Part shown: piece by piece, positions 31,684 through 41,673 of the stretch | How positions within the stretch are numbered: the first letter of the stretch is position 1 | Layout: the number at the start of each line of letters is the position of its first letter | From: Meconema thalassinum | Taxonomy: Eukaryota; Arthropoda; Insecta; Orthoptera; Tettigoniidae | Direction of reading: 5' to 3' | Assembly: GCA_946902985.2 (NCBI GenBank) | Contig: OX336388.2 | Span: 374,839,387 to 374,903,386, forward strand | DNA length: 64,000 nucleotides | The notes under the pieces: generated by a model | Databases searched by the model: none | What the model saw: only the letters and a program-made list of their open reading frames with translations | What the model was told of the DNA's origin: nothing | Program-made: the position numbers and the translations under genes

Positions 31684-33146
31684 TTTTTAGCCTATTTTCA
31701 ATTTTGAAAACATAGGCTTATGAGATCACCTTTTGTCGGTGTGTGTGGCCCCCTAATAACTTCTAAACGGCTGGAGCGATTTCAATGAAACTCGGTAAGT
31801 TCATAGCAATATTCCGGACGACCCCGACCGTGCCCTTCAAATTTTGTTACATCTCACCAATCCAACATGGTGGCTGTGCGAAATATTTCACCAGCATTCA
31901 ATATCTCCGAAACTATTCCGGATATCACCCTGGAATTTTTTACGGAGATTACTACAAGTTCACCTATGTGACTTTTGAAAAACCGATAACTACAAAACCA
32001 ACATACCGGCCACGCGAATTTGCGACTTTTAAATAGGCGTTTCTCGCGATTTAACCAACCAAACGCAATAAAACGTGGTACACTATATGTTTATATACAT
32101 TGTAATGCACCGTCATCTAACTTCGTTCAATTGTTTACATAACCACAAATGGCGGATGTGCGAAATATTTCACCGGCATTCTATATCTCGGAAACTATTA
32201 CCGGCATCACCATGAAATATTGTACGGAGATAAAGGGCACTACCGGAAGTTCATCTACTACAAAACGAGCATGGCGGCCAAGCGAATTTGAAGGTTTTAA
32301 ATAGACGTTTCTCGCGATTTAATTATCCAAACGCAATGAAACTTCGTACAGCAAATGTTTATACACATTGTAATGCACTGATATCTAATTTCGTTCAATT
32401 GTTTACGTAACCTAAAGATGGTGGCTGTGCGAATTTCGAAAATTAAGATTTTATTTCTTGTGTTCTAATCATGTGATCCAAATCAACATTTGCATAATGA
32501 ACGTACACAATAATCATCATCTAATATTACATAACTCTATGGCCTACATATATTAAAATCCAACATGGCGACCATCCGAAATATTTTGACGGTTCTCAAT
32601 ATCTATTAATCTACTACAGCAATCAAACTGAAATTTTGTAAGTGTATCGAGGCTATAAGCATAAGTTCACCTATGGTACGTTCAATAACTTGGCGAGCAC
32701 GAATCCAACATGGCGGCGACGCGAAATTTAAATATTCAAATGGACGTTTCTTGCGTTTTAACCATCCGGGCGCAGTGAAACTTGATACGATACATGCTTA
32801 TACAAATTTTAATCGACTGGCATCTAATTCATTTAAATTATTTTCATAACCACAAGATGGCGAATGAGCGAAATTTTAAAATCCCGCTATTATTTCTTGT
32901 GTCCTAATCATGCGATTGAAGTTTGAATAAAACACCTACACAATAATCTTCATGTAATAGTACATAAATCTATGGTCTATAATTTAAAAATCCAACATGG
33001 TGACCATCCAAAATATTTAGACGGTTCTCAATATCTATGAATCTATTACAGCAATCAAACTGACAATTTGTATATTGATAGAGGCAATTAATATTAGTAG
33101 GTTATATGAAATTAGGCTATTTAGTTCTTCACGGAACTACTTGTTG
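31684..33146 (+). mobile_element. Helentron-like element, variant family
   Basis: The 5' end TTTTTAGCCTATTTTCA folds with GAAAACATAGGCT, followed by CTTATGAGATC and AACGGCTGGAGCGATTTC. The 3' end has GAAATTAGGCTATT, hairpin AGTTCTTCACGGAACT and CTACTTGTTG. Inside are about three diverged units with CAACATGGCG, TTTCTCGCGATTTAA and CAATTGTTTACAT. The sub-terminal inverted repeat is imperfect. No coding sequence. Confidence 0.78.
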
Positions 33147-33726
33147 AGGATCCAACCAGCCTCTGAGCTGACTATCAGACAGTCTGGGAAATTGTCAAAT
33201 ACATGACATGTTGTATTATCCTTACCAAGTATCGAGGAACAGTTTATAAACAATATTGAATATTACATCTGGCGACGCTCTATCACAGGAGCAGTAAGAG
33301 AGTATTTCATCCTGACAGCTTGGCTTGAAATCCCTTGGGTACAATACAAAATCAATCACAAGCACATCCTCCATTTTTACCAAGACGGTTCAATTGTTTT
33401 CCAATAAAATCGATCACTGAGGCAACGCTTGGTGCAGATTACGTCATGAAGACAGACTAGAGGTTCCGTCTCCGGCAGCTACGAAGGGAACAAATCACGC
33501 TAACTGTCGAGTTCTCGATAGTGAAGGTATTTCTTCATCACGCATTTACAAATATTTAGTTACAGTCCCTTACTGACATTAATCGGGGTGGAAATTGCCT
33601 ATAACAGATCAAGATATCAGGCGAATAATCATGCATTTGATGGCAAGAAATTAATTTTATGTAGAAAATGTATCCTTGTGGTTATCTCTTCTGTCCTTAG
33701 TCCATCAGTGGTTTTATAATATTCTT
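33147..33726. other. Unassigned DNA between two Helentron-like copies
   Basis: About 580 bases with no gene or recognised repeat; it separates the 3' end of one element from a 5'-truncated copy of the same family. Confidence 0.3.
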
Positions 33727-34356
33727 TATGTTCGACGATAACCTGGTGAGCACAAATCTAACATGGCGATGACGCGAAATTTTAACATTTAAATGGACTT
33801 TTTTCCGCGATTTAACCATCCGAGCGCAGTGAACCATGATAAAGCAAATGTTTATACTCTTTACAATGCACTGACGTCTAATTTTGTTTAATTGTTTACA
33901 TAACCTGCGCGAAATTTTAAAATCTTTTTTATATTTCTTGTGTCCTAATCATGCGATTGAATAAACCTACGCAATAATCTTCATCTAATAGTACGTAACT
34001 CTATGGCAGCCATCCGAAATATTTAGGTGGTTCTCAATATCCACAAATCTATTACAGCCATCAAACTGAAATTTTGTATGTTGATAGAAGTAGTTAACAT
34101 AAGCAGGATATACACACATCAAAAAAAGTTTTGCATCACCTCGGTTCCCAGATCTCCGGCATATAGACGTTGACTGTGTATATTGTATCCAAGATACAGT
34201 CCCTTTGACTGTTCATAGATGTCACTAAAACTGCTCAAAGATGTAAACAACCATGCATGAGCAGGGCCTATTAGACGGAGGGGGTACGACAGCCGATCAG
34301 TTCCAGTCATTCCACCAGGACGAAGGTACGCTGCTCATGTTGTCTGTAGTTCTACC

Positions 34357-35382
34357 ATGCCTAGAAGGTCAATACCGCAGTTCAATCGCGTCCGCATTGT
34401 TACTTTGTGTCAAGAAGGGCTCTCAACAAGGGAAGTTTCCAGGCGTCTCAGAGTGAACCAAAGCGATGTTGTTCGGACATGGAGGAGGTACAGAGATACA
34501 GGAACTGTCGATGACAGGCCTCGCTCAGGCCGCCCAAGGGCTACTACTGTAGTGGATGACCGCTACTTACGGATTGCCGCTCGGAGGAACCCTGACAGCA
34601 ATGCCACCATGTTGAATAATGCGTTTCGTTCAGCCACAGGACGTCGTGTTTCAACTCAAACTGTGCGCAATAGGCTGCATGATGCGCAACTTCACTCCCG
34701 ACGTCCATGGCGAGGTCCAGCTTTGCAACCCCGACACCATGCAGCGCGGTACAGATGGGCCCAACAACATGCTGAATGGACCCCACGGAATTGGCATCAC
34801 GTTCTCTTCACCGATGAGTGTCGCATATGCCTTCAACCAGACAATCGTCGGAGACGTGTTTGGAGGCACCCTGGTCAGGCTGAACGTCTTAGACACACTG
34901 TCCAGCGAGTGCAGCAAGGTGGTGGTTCCCTGATGTTTTGGGGTGGCATTATGTGGGGCCGACGTACGCCACTGGTGGTCATGGAAGGCTCCGAAACGGC
35001 TTTACGATACCTGAATGACATCCTCCGACCCATAGTGCAACCATATCGGCAGAATATTGGAGAGGCATTTGTCTTCATGGACGACAATTCTCGACCTCAT
35101 CGTGCATATCTTGTGAATGCGTTCCTTCAAGATAACGACATCGCTCGACTACAGTGGCCAGCATGTTCGCCAGACATGAACCCTATCGAACATGCCTGGG
35201 ATATGTTGAAAAGGGCTGTTTATGGACGTCTTGACCCACCAACCACTCTGAGAGATTTACGCCGAATTGTCGTTGAGGAGTGGGACAATTTGGACCAACA
35301 GTGTCTTGATGAACTTGTGGATAGTATGCCACGACGAATACAGGCATGCATCAATGCAAGAGGACGTGCTACTGGGTATTAG
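34357..35382 (+). CDS. Tc1-like DD34E transposase, 341 aa, apparently intact
   Basis: Cut-and-paste transposase that would bind the element's terminal repeats, excise it and insert it at TA. Residues about 7-65 form the paired helix-turn-helix region (FNRVRIVTLCQEGLSTREVS, then WRRYRDTGTVDDR) ending in the GRPR minor-groove hook at 58-61. A second DNA-binding helix region spans about 66-125. The catalytic domain has D153 in LFTDECR, the glycine-rich loop at 188-190, D243 in FMDDNSRPH and E278 in PDMNPIEHAW, giving exactly 34 residues between the second D and E. Length is normal for the family (about 340 aa). I chose the ATG at 34357 because it starts the helix-turn-helix with no upstream extension needed. 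A bipartite nuclear signal is not obvious. There is no sign of an intron. Whether it is active or expressed cannot be seen here. Confidence 0.95.
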   Translation: MPRRSIPQFNRVRIVTLCQEGLSTREVSRRLRVNQSDVVRTWRRYRDTGTVDDRPRSGRPRATTVVDDRYLRIAARRNPDSNATMLNNAFRSATGRRVSTQTVRNRLHDAQLHSRRPWRGPALQPRHHAARYRWAQQHAEWTPRNWHHVLFTDECRICLQPDNRRRRVWRHPGQAERLRHTVQRVQQGGGSLMFWGGIMWGRRTPLVVMEGSETALRYLNDILRPIVQPYRQNIGEAFVFMDDNSRPHRAYLVNAFLQDNDIARLQWPACSPDMNPIEHAWDMLKRAVYGRLDPPTTLRDLRRIVVEEWDNLDQQCLDELVDSMPRRIQACINARGRATGY

Positions 35383-35471
35383 AGGTAGTGGTGTGTACTG
35401 CAATCTGGACCACAAATGCTGAAAGTCTAGCTGTATGATGGTACAACATGCAATGTGTGGGTCTCATGAGC

Positions 35472-35477
35472 AATAAA
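35472..35477 (+). promoter_or_regulatory. Polyadenylation signal of the Tc1 transposase
   Basis: AATAAA 90 bases after the transposase stop and before the right terminal repeat. Position fits; use is inferred. Confidence 0.5.
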
Positions 35478-35618
35478 ACGAGCTGAAATGTTGTTTGTGT
35501 TGATCTCTATTCCCTTTGTATTTAAAGGTTCCGGAACTCTTGGAACCGAGGTGATGCAAAACTTTTTTTGATGTGTGTATGAAAAGAGGCTCTTTAGCTC
35601 TTCACGGAACTACTTGTT

Positions 35619-35689
35619 GTACTAATAATATTGAATAATCTTTTTGTTAATCTATTGTTGTCCATTCTAAATTTGTCCCCAAATATCTA

Positions 35690-35724
<35 letters not shown>

Positions 35725-35864
35725 GAGACTATTATTACCATTATTAAGCCCGCGTGGATGCAGTGTAATTAATGTGAGTTTATCGGCACGATGAGTAACT
35801 CTCACACCAAATTACATTACATTTTCTTGTTGTTATTTCATTTGAGGGTCTTTGACATCGTGGT
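35619..35864. other. Unassigned DNA with ATT microsatellite
   Basis: An (ATT)n tract lies at about 35690-35725. No gene. Confidence 0.3.
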
Positions 35865-36360
35865 CATTTAGCCCCGTGTACTTCGGTGTGAGTAGAATCT
35901 ATTGTCTGATAACCTGTGTTAGTGTGGTGGCTGTATAAGCGTGTGCAATTGTGTAGTTCAGGTGAGGATTAGGAAGGAGGCCGCTGTGACTTTAAGTTAG
36001 GAACCGACCCGGCATATGCCTGGAATAGAAGTGGAAAGCCACGGAAAAACCACTTCCGGGATGGGTGAGGTGGGAATTGACCCTATCTCTCCTCAGTTTT
36101 GCCTCATGAGACTGTACTGCGTTCCAACCCTCAGAACAGAATTATATTTCTGCGTCGTGCAGCAGTAACATTCTAACCTCACCAAGGTTGTAGGATCGAA
36201 TCCTGGCGCAATCAGTTGACATTTGAGGGTGCGCAAATGCGAGGGAGCCGTGTCAGTAAATTTACTGACACGTTAAAGATCTCCTTCGGGGCAAATTCCA
36301 ACACCCCGGCGTCTCCTAAAGTCGCAGTAGATAATAGGAACGTAAAACGAAAAACATTAA
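35865..36360. repeat. Composite SINE region (families K and D)
   Basis: The left part (about 35865-36120) has the tail module CCGTGTACTTCGGTG and TGTCTGATAACCTGTG, followed by CCCGGCATATGCCTGG and CCACGGAAAAACCACTTCC, in minus-SINE orientation. The right part (about 36180-36360, plus) has GGTTGTAGGATCGAATCC, GAGGGAGCCGTGTCAG and a GGAACGTAAAACG end, as in 8831-9052. Boundaries between the two are uncertain. Confidence 0.6.
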
Positions 36361-36515
36361 ATTTCGATTTCTGAAGCAACACTGCAAAATGGCTTCCAAC
36401 ACATGACATTTATTATTATTATTATTATTGTTATTATTATCATCATTAGAATTAAATTTCTTGGCAGAGCTGGGAATCGAACCTGGAATTGCTAGCCATT
36501 ACACTATGAGGTGGT

Positions 36516-36667
36516 CAGAATAAATTTTGACTAATCACCTACTATATTCTATGTACATAAGGAGACAAACCTCCATAACTGCAGAATAAATTTTGACTAA
36601 TCACCTACTATATTCTATGTACGTAAGGAGACAAACCTCCATACCTGTGCGAGGTAATTCACGCACC
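36516..36667 (+). repeat. 76-bp tandem duplication
   Basis: CAGAATAAATTTTGACTAAT starts at 36516 and again at 36592; the two copies are almost identical (one visible difference: ACATAAGG versus ACGTAAGG) until near the end of the second copy. Confidence 0.85.
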
Positions 36668-36734
36668 ATGAGAGGACACACGTGATTTCCGCACACATGG
36701 CTCAGGTTTCGTCTGCAATTAAACGTCGATGTGT

Positions 36735-37012
36735 TGTGTTTGAGTCTTCAGTCTTTTAACTGGTTTGATACAGCACTCCATGCCTCCCTGTCCTGAGCTA
36801 ATCGTTTCATCTCTAGCTACCACACCCTACATCTGATGCAATATGTTTAACATATTCTAACCTTGGTCTACCCCTACAGTCCTTGTCCTCGACCCTTCCT
36901 TCCATAACTAAGCTTGCTATTCCTGGGTGTCTTAGTATGTGTCCTACCAACCTATCTCTTCTCTTTATTAGCAGTCCAGAAAAATCTCCTCTCTCCCACT
37001 CGCCTTAAACCT
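36735..37012 (-). pseudogene. LINE 3' end (separated from its upstream part at 38276)
   Basis: The reverse complement matches 2735-2985: GGAGAGAGGAGATTTTTCTG, AAGAGAAGAGATAGGTTGG, ATACTAAGACACCCAGGAAT and the ACTGTAGGGGTAGACCAAGG block, ending in the ACTGAAGACTCAAACA tail. The upstream coding part lies at 38276-38731, with about 1.26 kb of foreign DNA between. Confidence 0.8.
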
Positions 37013-37106
37013 ATCAGTGGCACCTCGCGCTGCTGGCGGCTAAAGTGCCAACGCCGATTCAATCGGCGCGCTGTTTATCTTATATTTGTAGATTTCTGTA
37101 GGCATA

Positions 37107-37738
37107 CAGGGTCTTTCATATAAAGTAAGAACGCCAAGCGGCGGGTTTGTTATCCGCTAGTGTGGTGGCCTTGACCGGGCTTGTGGCGAGCCGTGGCCCC
37201 CTGCTCTAAGCGTGTGTACAATCCTCTATGAAATATTACCTTATAAAAGTTGCTGGAAGTGTCGTCCTTTCTGGGTTATACAAGCATTGTATCTGGTAAC
37301 CACATTTTGGCTGACGCGAGTGAGTCATGCCACTGTATTTTTTCTGAGTTTTTATTTTGTGTTTTTTTATTGAGCACTGAACCAGTAGTGTCAAAGTTAT
37401 TTACAATTACGTGAATCTGTGCTAGTGAAGGTGGCACTTCATCAGGAGATTGCTGAACAAATGCATCACGTACCCGCCGAGCCGAATCGTAAGTAAAATA
37501 AATTGTACATACAAAAATACGATGTTGCAATGATAACTGTCTCAACATGTTAGCAGCTGTGGTTCAGACTGGCGACTGACAACACCTGCACGCTTATTGC
37601 AAGGTCAAGTTTGTACTATGCGCGCGCTTTCAATACTACAGCAGGGGTCCATGGCACGTCACAAGCTCGGCCAAGCCGAATTCAGCACCGAATGACAAAA
37701 CAGCCGCTCGCCGTTCTTAATTTATATGAAAGACCCTG
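37107..37738 (-). mobile_element. Mariner-derived element, second copy
   Basis: Ends TA|CAGGGTCTTTCATATAAA and the inverse TTTATATGAAAGACCCTG|TA. Internal sequence parallels 9546-10406, including the minus-strand transposase N-terminus, but the two copies differ at several internal blocks, for example 37238-37345. It lies within foreign DNA that interrupts a LINE. Confidence 0.82.
37276..37548 (-). pseudogene. Mariner-type transposase N-terminal remnant, second copy
   Basis: Begins MLRQLSLQHRIFVCTIYF and keeps SARRVRDAFVQQSPDEVPPS and FDTTGSVLNKK; then the frame changes to unrelated sequence (WHDSLASAKMWLPDTMLV). The corresponding part of 9724-10044 goes on to TVLTEGELDDIG. No catalytic domain. 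Confidence 0.72.
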
Positions 37739-38275
37739 TATGTCCGTGATTATTTCATACTGTTGGAAAGGTGAGATTTCTAGCTTGGCTGTGCGTTCTC
37801 TACTTTTTCCTTCTAAGTCCGTTACGCGATAGGTTTGAGTTTGTATTCACGCCCTCCCTTTGCGCCCCCCCCCCCCCAATCACACGCGTTCCCGCCAAAA
37901 TTGCGGTGCAGTTGTTTTCTTCTCGTTGAAGTTTTCTGCCTACAGATGTATCTAAGAACTGTATACAGCTGGAAACGTAGTGTTTCTTCGAATATGACTC
38001 TTAGGTGTCCTTAATTTCGGCTCAAAATTGATATTTATATTGTAAAATTATCAGAATAATCTAAATTAAAAAGGTTTAGATGCCGTATTTACTTTTATGA
38101 ACATAATTTATGAAAGAATGAGGTATTGGTTATAAGGCAAAGCAAAAATAATGATTCTATAGTTGGAAATGGGATAGGCTATTTATGATTTTTTTACGAA
38201 TAGTTTGCATGGCCATTGAAAATGGCTTGGTATTCTTGGCAAGTATTTCAGGAAATTGCTTGGCACTAAGAGGGC
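37739..38275. other. Unassigned DNA inside the LINE interruption
   Basis: Contains a poly-C tract at about 37866-37878. No gene. Together with 37013-37106 it forms the carrier sequence in which the mariner derivative sits; its own ends show no obvious terminal repeats. Confidence 0.3.
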
Positions 38276-38731
38276 CCTATCTACTCATCTGATCTTTATC
38301 ATTCTCCTGTAACACCACATTTCAAACACTTCAATTCTCCTCTTTTCTGCTGTACCGATAGTCCAAGTTTCACTTCCATAGAGCGCCACGCTCCAGGCAA
38401 AGGCTCTCAAAAATGACTTCCTAATACCTAAATCTATATTCGATGACAACAGATTCCTTTTCTGAAGAAACGCTTTCCTTGCCTGAGCCAACCTACTTTT
38501 TGTATCCTCTTTGCTTCGTCCATCGCTGGTTATTTTGATTCCTAAGTAACAGATGTCTCCTACTTCCTTAAGCTTTTCATCTGCCAATTTGACGTACATA
38601 TGGGTTTCTGATTTATTTCGGCTGCATTCCAATATTTTTGATTTACATTTCTTTATTATCATCAAAAATTCTTTCCTATAAACAACCAATGGATCGTGAC
38701 GTGGTATAAACGAGAAAATGTCAGCAAACAC
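38276..38731 (-). pseudogene. LINE reverse-transcriptase fragment (upstream part)
   Basis: Reading leftwards: VGDICYLGIKITSDGRSKED, SRLAQARKAFLQKRNLLSSN, FAWSVALYGSETWTIGTAEK, FEMWCYRRMIKIR, where the LINE breaks off. It aligns with 2438-2690. This copy keeps the YGSETWTI block that is corrupted in the 2.5 kb copy. The catalytic ADD lies upstream and is not visible. Confidence 0.85.
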
Positions 38732-38806
38732 ACCGGGGTAACTACGCGCTAAGGCCCAACGTCATGGGACCAAGCTATGACCAGACTTGGAAAACGTTAA
38801 TGCGAA
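38711..38806 (+). repeat. 95-bp dispersed repeat (pair with 41309-41404)
   Basis: AAACGAGAAAATGTCAGCAA, GGGGTAACTACGCG, CTAAGGCCCAA and CCAGACTTGGAA occur in the same order in both copies. Confidence 0.75.
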
Positions 38807-38936
38807 ACTTTTCCGCCAGATGTCATGCCTGTTCTATATCGGACTCCATTAATTTGCCTTCCATTGGCATTCTGTTCGCATCGAATTAGAAGAATGACAA
38901 GTTGATAATACGATAATATTTCATTCTAAAGAGTTT

Positions 38937-39445
38937 GGTTGGTTGGTTCCTCAGTTTAGGGGCTGCGACAACGCGGTTATGTCGCCCCGTATACTTTGGG
39001 TGTGTGTAAAATATGTCTGATAACCAGTGACAATTGTGATGGCTGTATTAGTGTTTGTTATCTGTAAATCAGGTGAGGACTGCAGACATTCATTTTTCGA
39101 GTAGTTCCTACTTTTGCTACCAAATGCTACCGTCAACGACAACTAGTTGTGAACTTGGTTACTAGATGCCACCGTAGTCGGCTCCTGGCGACGAACGTTG
39201 GAACTTAAGAGCGCTAGTCAAATCTAACCTATAATTTAGCTTCACACAAGTGTAATTAGTGGAAGGTGCTTTTACATGCCATAAATCTATGACATAGGCC
39301 CGCTGGCTTTACTTCCCCTCCGGAGGAAGGCATACTGAGGGATTTCAACACTCTTAAAAAATCCGACGACTTCGGCCGGATTTGAACCCGCGACCTCGGG
39401 CATAGAAGCTTAGCATGCTACCAACTACGTCACCGAAGCTGCCGA
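38937..39445 (-). repeat. Family A/K SINE, full length
   Basis: Minus-strand tRNA head (GGTGACGTAGTTGGTAGCAT, B box GGGTTCAAATCC) at the right, family A body, and the longer K tail (TAATCCTCAG-type region, GGTTGGTTCCTCAGTTTAGG on plus) at the left. A near-perfect 11-bp duplication CTAAAGARTTT (one mismatch) lies at 38926-38936 and 39446-39456. Confidence 0.85.
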
Positions 39446-39456
39446 CTAAAGAATTT

Positions 39457-40031
39457 GTAATAGTCTATTGTGTATTATTTGAACTAAAGAACAAAATAAT
39501 CCCACATAGTAGCTGTGCGCTAGTTCAGGATAACCCTATTCTTCATCTAGGAGGTCTGGGAGTTCACGGTCTATTCTACCAGATGTACGGATCCGAGCTG
39601 TAGTTGGCAACACTGATGAATAAAAGATTACTAATTTCATCTTCAACGTGCAATTTCATTTCTTTACAAACTTTGGCAATGTTAGGTAAGCTTTTCGCAT
39701 TCTCTTTTTCTCCGCTCTCGCGTTACGGAAAACGAGTAACAAGAAATGAAGAGCAAAGTGCTGCACGAGCTTCTGCAATGATGTCTCAAGTACACCCAAA
39801 TTAATCTCACGTCACGTAAGAAAAACATAGGAGCAACCAGAATCCATCATCTCTTCCCTGCATTACACTCCAGACACTTCCAAGACAAGGCGGATGGTTT
39901 CTCTTAAGCACATGATTAATTGTAAAGCGTGTTATCAAGTGACAGTGCAGAAATTGCCTTCCCACGACAAACACATGACGATGTTGTGGTATCAAGAAGC
40001 TGTATTGAGATGGATTCGTCACCCATCAATA
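39457..40031. other. Unassigned DNA
   Basis: No gene or recognised repeat. Short open frames on both strands have no motifs. Confidence 0.3.
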
Positions 40032-40883
40032 TAGTACAGTACAGCTGACAGAAGAAACCCCTTTTGTTCCAAAAACCGTGCTATGGCTGGCTTTTAGTAA
40101 ATCGTTAGAAAAGCACAAGAAAAGCTTAACTCTAAATTTAAGAATAATTTGCACGATCATTTTGTCGGAAAACTAAAAAAATTGAAAAGCGTTTTTCTCT
40201 GAATCGACCTATTTTAAAGAAAATATTTTAAACAAAAAATGTAGAGGACATTGTTACCTACAATTTGTCTCATTGTGGTCATGGTATACGTTTTGAAATG
40301 CAGAAGCTAGGTGGCGCCAAAGTTTCCAAAAAAGTGTTTTTTCACTTTTTGTCCTAGAAGAAACGTTTTGTTCACAAAAGAGCGAATCAGAAATTTGTTC
40401 CTATCAAAATTGTCTACAACATTTATTGAAACATTTTTCCCCTCCAACTTACCGTTCCAGAGTTATAGTGTACCGAAATGTGAAAATTGTCCGACACCGG
40501 TCCCGGTCTAAACTATGCCCACCGCTCTCTCCGCAATAACAATAGTAACTTTGACTACGCAGCGTTGCATTTGCTGCGCTATAACTTTCGAACGATAAAT
40601 CGGAGGAAACAAACGTTTAAATAAATGTTGCAGACAATTTTTAGAGGAACAAATTTCTGATTCACTCTTTTGTGGAAACTTTGGTGCCACTTACATTTTT
40701 TGTTTAAAAACTTTTCTTTAAAATACGTAGATTCAGAGAAAAAAGCTTTTCAATTTTTTTAGTTTTGAGACAACATGACACTACAAATTATTCCGAAATT
40801 TACAGTTAAGCTCTTTTTGTGCTTTTCTAACGATTTACAAAAAGCCAACCATAGCACAAAACCATTCCAGCTGTACTGTACTA
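40032..40883. mobile_element. Fold-back palindromic element, about 400-bp arms
   Basis: Ends TAGTACAGTACAGCTG and the inverse CAGCTGTACTGTACTA. The arms (about 40032-40440 and 40570-40883) share blocks such as AATCGTTAGAAAAGCACAA, AAAAAAATTGAAAAGC, TTTTTCTCTGAATC, AAACAAAAAATGTA and CAGAAATTTGTTCCT. The arms are diverged. No transposase. Confidence 0.85.
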
Positions 40884-40922
40884 ATATCCAGACATAAACA
40901 TCCAAGAGAGCGCGACATTGTA

Positions 40923-41300
40923 TGAATGTATGTATGTATGGATGTATGTATGGATGTATGTATGTATGTATGTCTGTCTACTCCTTGTTATTCCCGTTTT
41001 CCAACGGGGTCGGGGATGAGATGCGATGGAAGTCTTTGTGACGGATGGCTATTACAGCCGGATGCCCTTCCTGACGCCAACCTCATGAGAGGAGTTAATG
41101 AGAGATGAAATGAATGATGGTGAATGAAACTGGGCAAGGATGTGGAAGGAAGCGGCCGTGGCCTGTCAGAAGGTACCGTCCCAGCATTTGCCTGGAGTTG
41201 AAAATGTTAAACCACGGAAAACCATTTCAAGGACGGCCGACGGTGGGGCTCGAACCCACACTTCTATTGAGTTAGCAGCGAGCTTGGCCCTATGGTGGAA
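40923..41300 (-). repeat. tRNA-derived SINE with 12-bp target duplication
   Basis: The (TATG)n tract at 40925-40970 is its tail. The body has GATGCCCTTCCTGACGCCAA and AAGCGGCCGTGGCCTG; the head at the right has a decayed B box (GTGGGCTCGAACC-type: GGGGCTCGAACCCAC on plus). The duplication CGCGACATTGTA is perfect at 40911-40922 and 41301-41312. A related copy is at 59235-59515. Confidence 0.88.
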
Positions 41301-41308
41301 CGCGACAT

Positions 41309-41404
41309 TGTAAAAACGAGAAAATGTCAGCAAAAAAACGGGGTAACTACGCGCGCTAAGGCCCAAGGTCATGAGGCCAGGCTATGTCCAGACTTGGAAG
41401 ACGA
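41309..41404 (+). repeat. 95-bp dispersed repeat (pair with 38711-38806)
   Basis: See 38711-38806. This copy is the target into which the SINE at 40923-41300 inserted. Confidence 0.75.
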
Positions 41405-41422
41405 AGCACACCATCGGCCGTC

Positions 41423-41525
41423 CTTGAATTGGTTATCCGTGGTTTCCTATTTTCAACTCCAGGCAAATGCCGGGAAAGTTCCTTTTAACAGGCTACGGTC
41501 TCTTTCCTTCCAACTTCTAGCCACG
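41423..41525 (+). repeat. SINE body fragment
   Basis: TTTTCAACTCCAGGCAAATG, CCGGGAAAGTTCC and CTTTCCTTCCAACTTCTAGCC form a family C/I-type SINE body without a head. Confidence 0.65.
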
Positions 41526-41537
41526 TATAATACTTCA

Positions 41538-41628
41538 TTTTTAGCCTACTTTTCACATTTTGCAAAAATGAGGAAAAAGTAGACTTATGAGATCGATCCG
41601 GGAAAATGTGTGTCTGTCTGTCTGTCCT

Positions 41629-41673
<45 letters not shown>

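Larger units (their letters stand above)
34113..35577 (+). mobile_element. Complete Tc1-like transposon with perfect 36-bp TIRs
   Basis: Both termini begin CACACATCAAAAAAAGTTTT and match perfectly for 36 bases in inverted orientation (34113-34148 and 35542-35577). TA lies on both sides (34111-34112 and 35578-35579), the expected target duplication. It encloses one uninterrupted transposase frame (34357-35382), with an AATAAA signal at 35472. Perfect TIRs and an open frame indicate a young insertion. It sits inside a Helentron-like element. Confidence 0.96.
33727..35618 (+). mobile_element. 5'-truncated Helentron-like copy, interrupted by Tc1
   Basis: Bases 33727-34112 align with about 32672-33100 of the neighbouring copy, and 35580-35618 supplies the missing end (GCTCTTTAGCTCTTCACGGAAC, CTACTTGTTG). 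The interruption is exactly the TA-flanked Tc1 element 34113-35577. The site matches the uninterrupted copy's TTATATGAAATTAGG region near 33105. Confidence 0.85.

Noticed and set aside
34619..34933. Overlapping open frames on both strands inside the transposase
   Set aside because: Shadow frames of the 341-aa Tc1 transposase.
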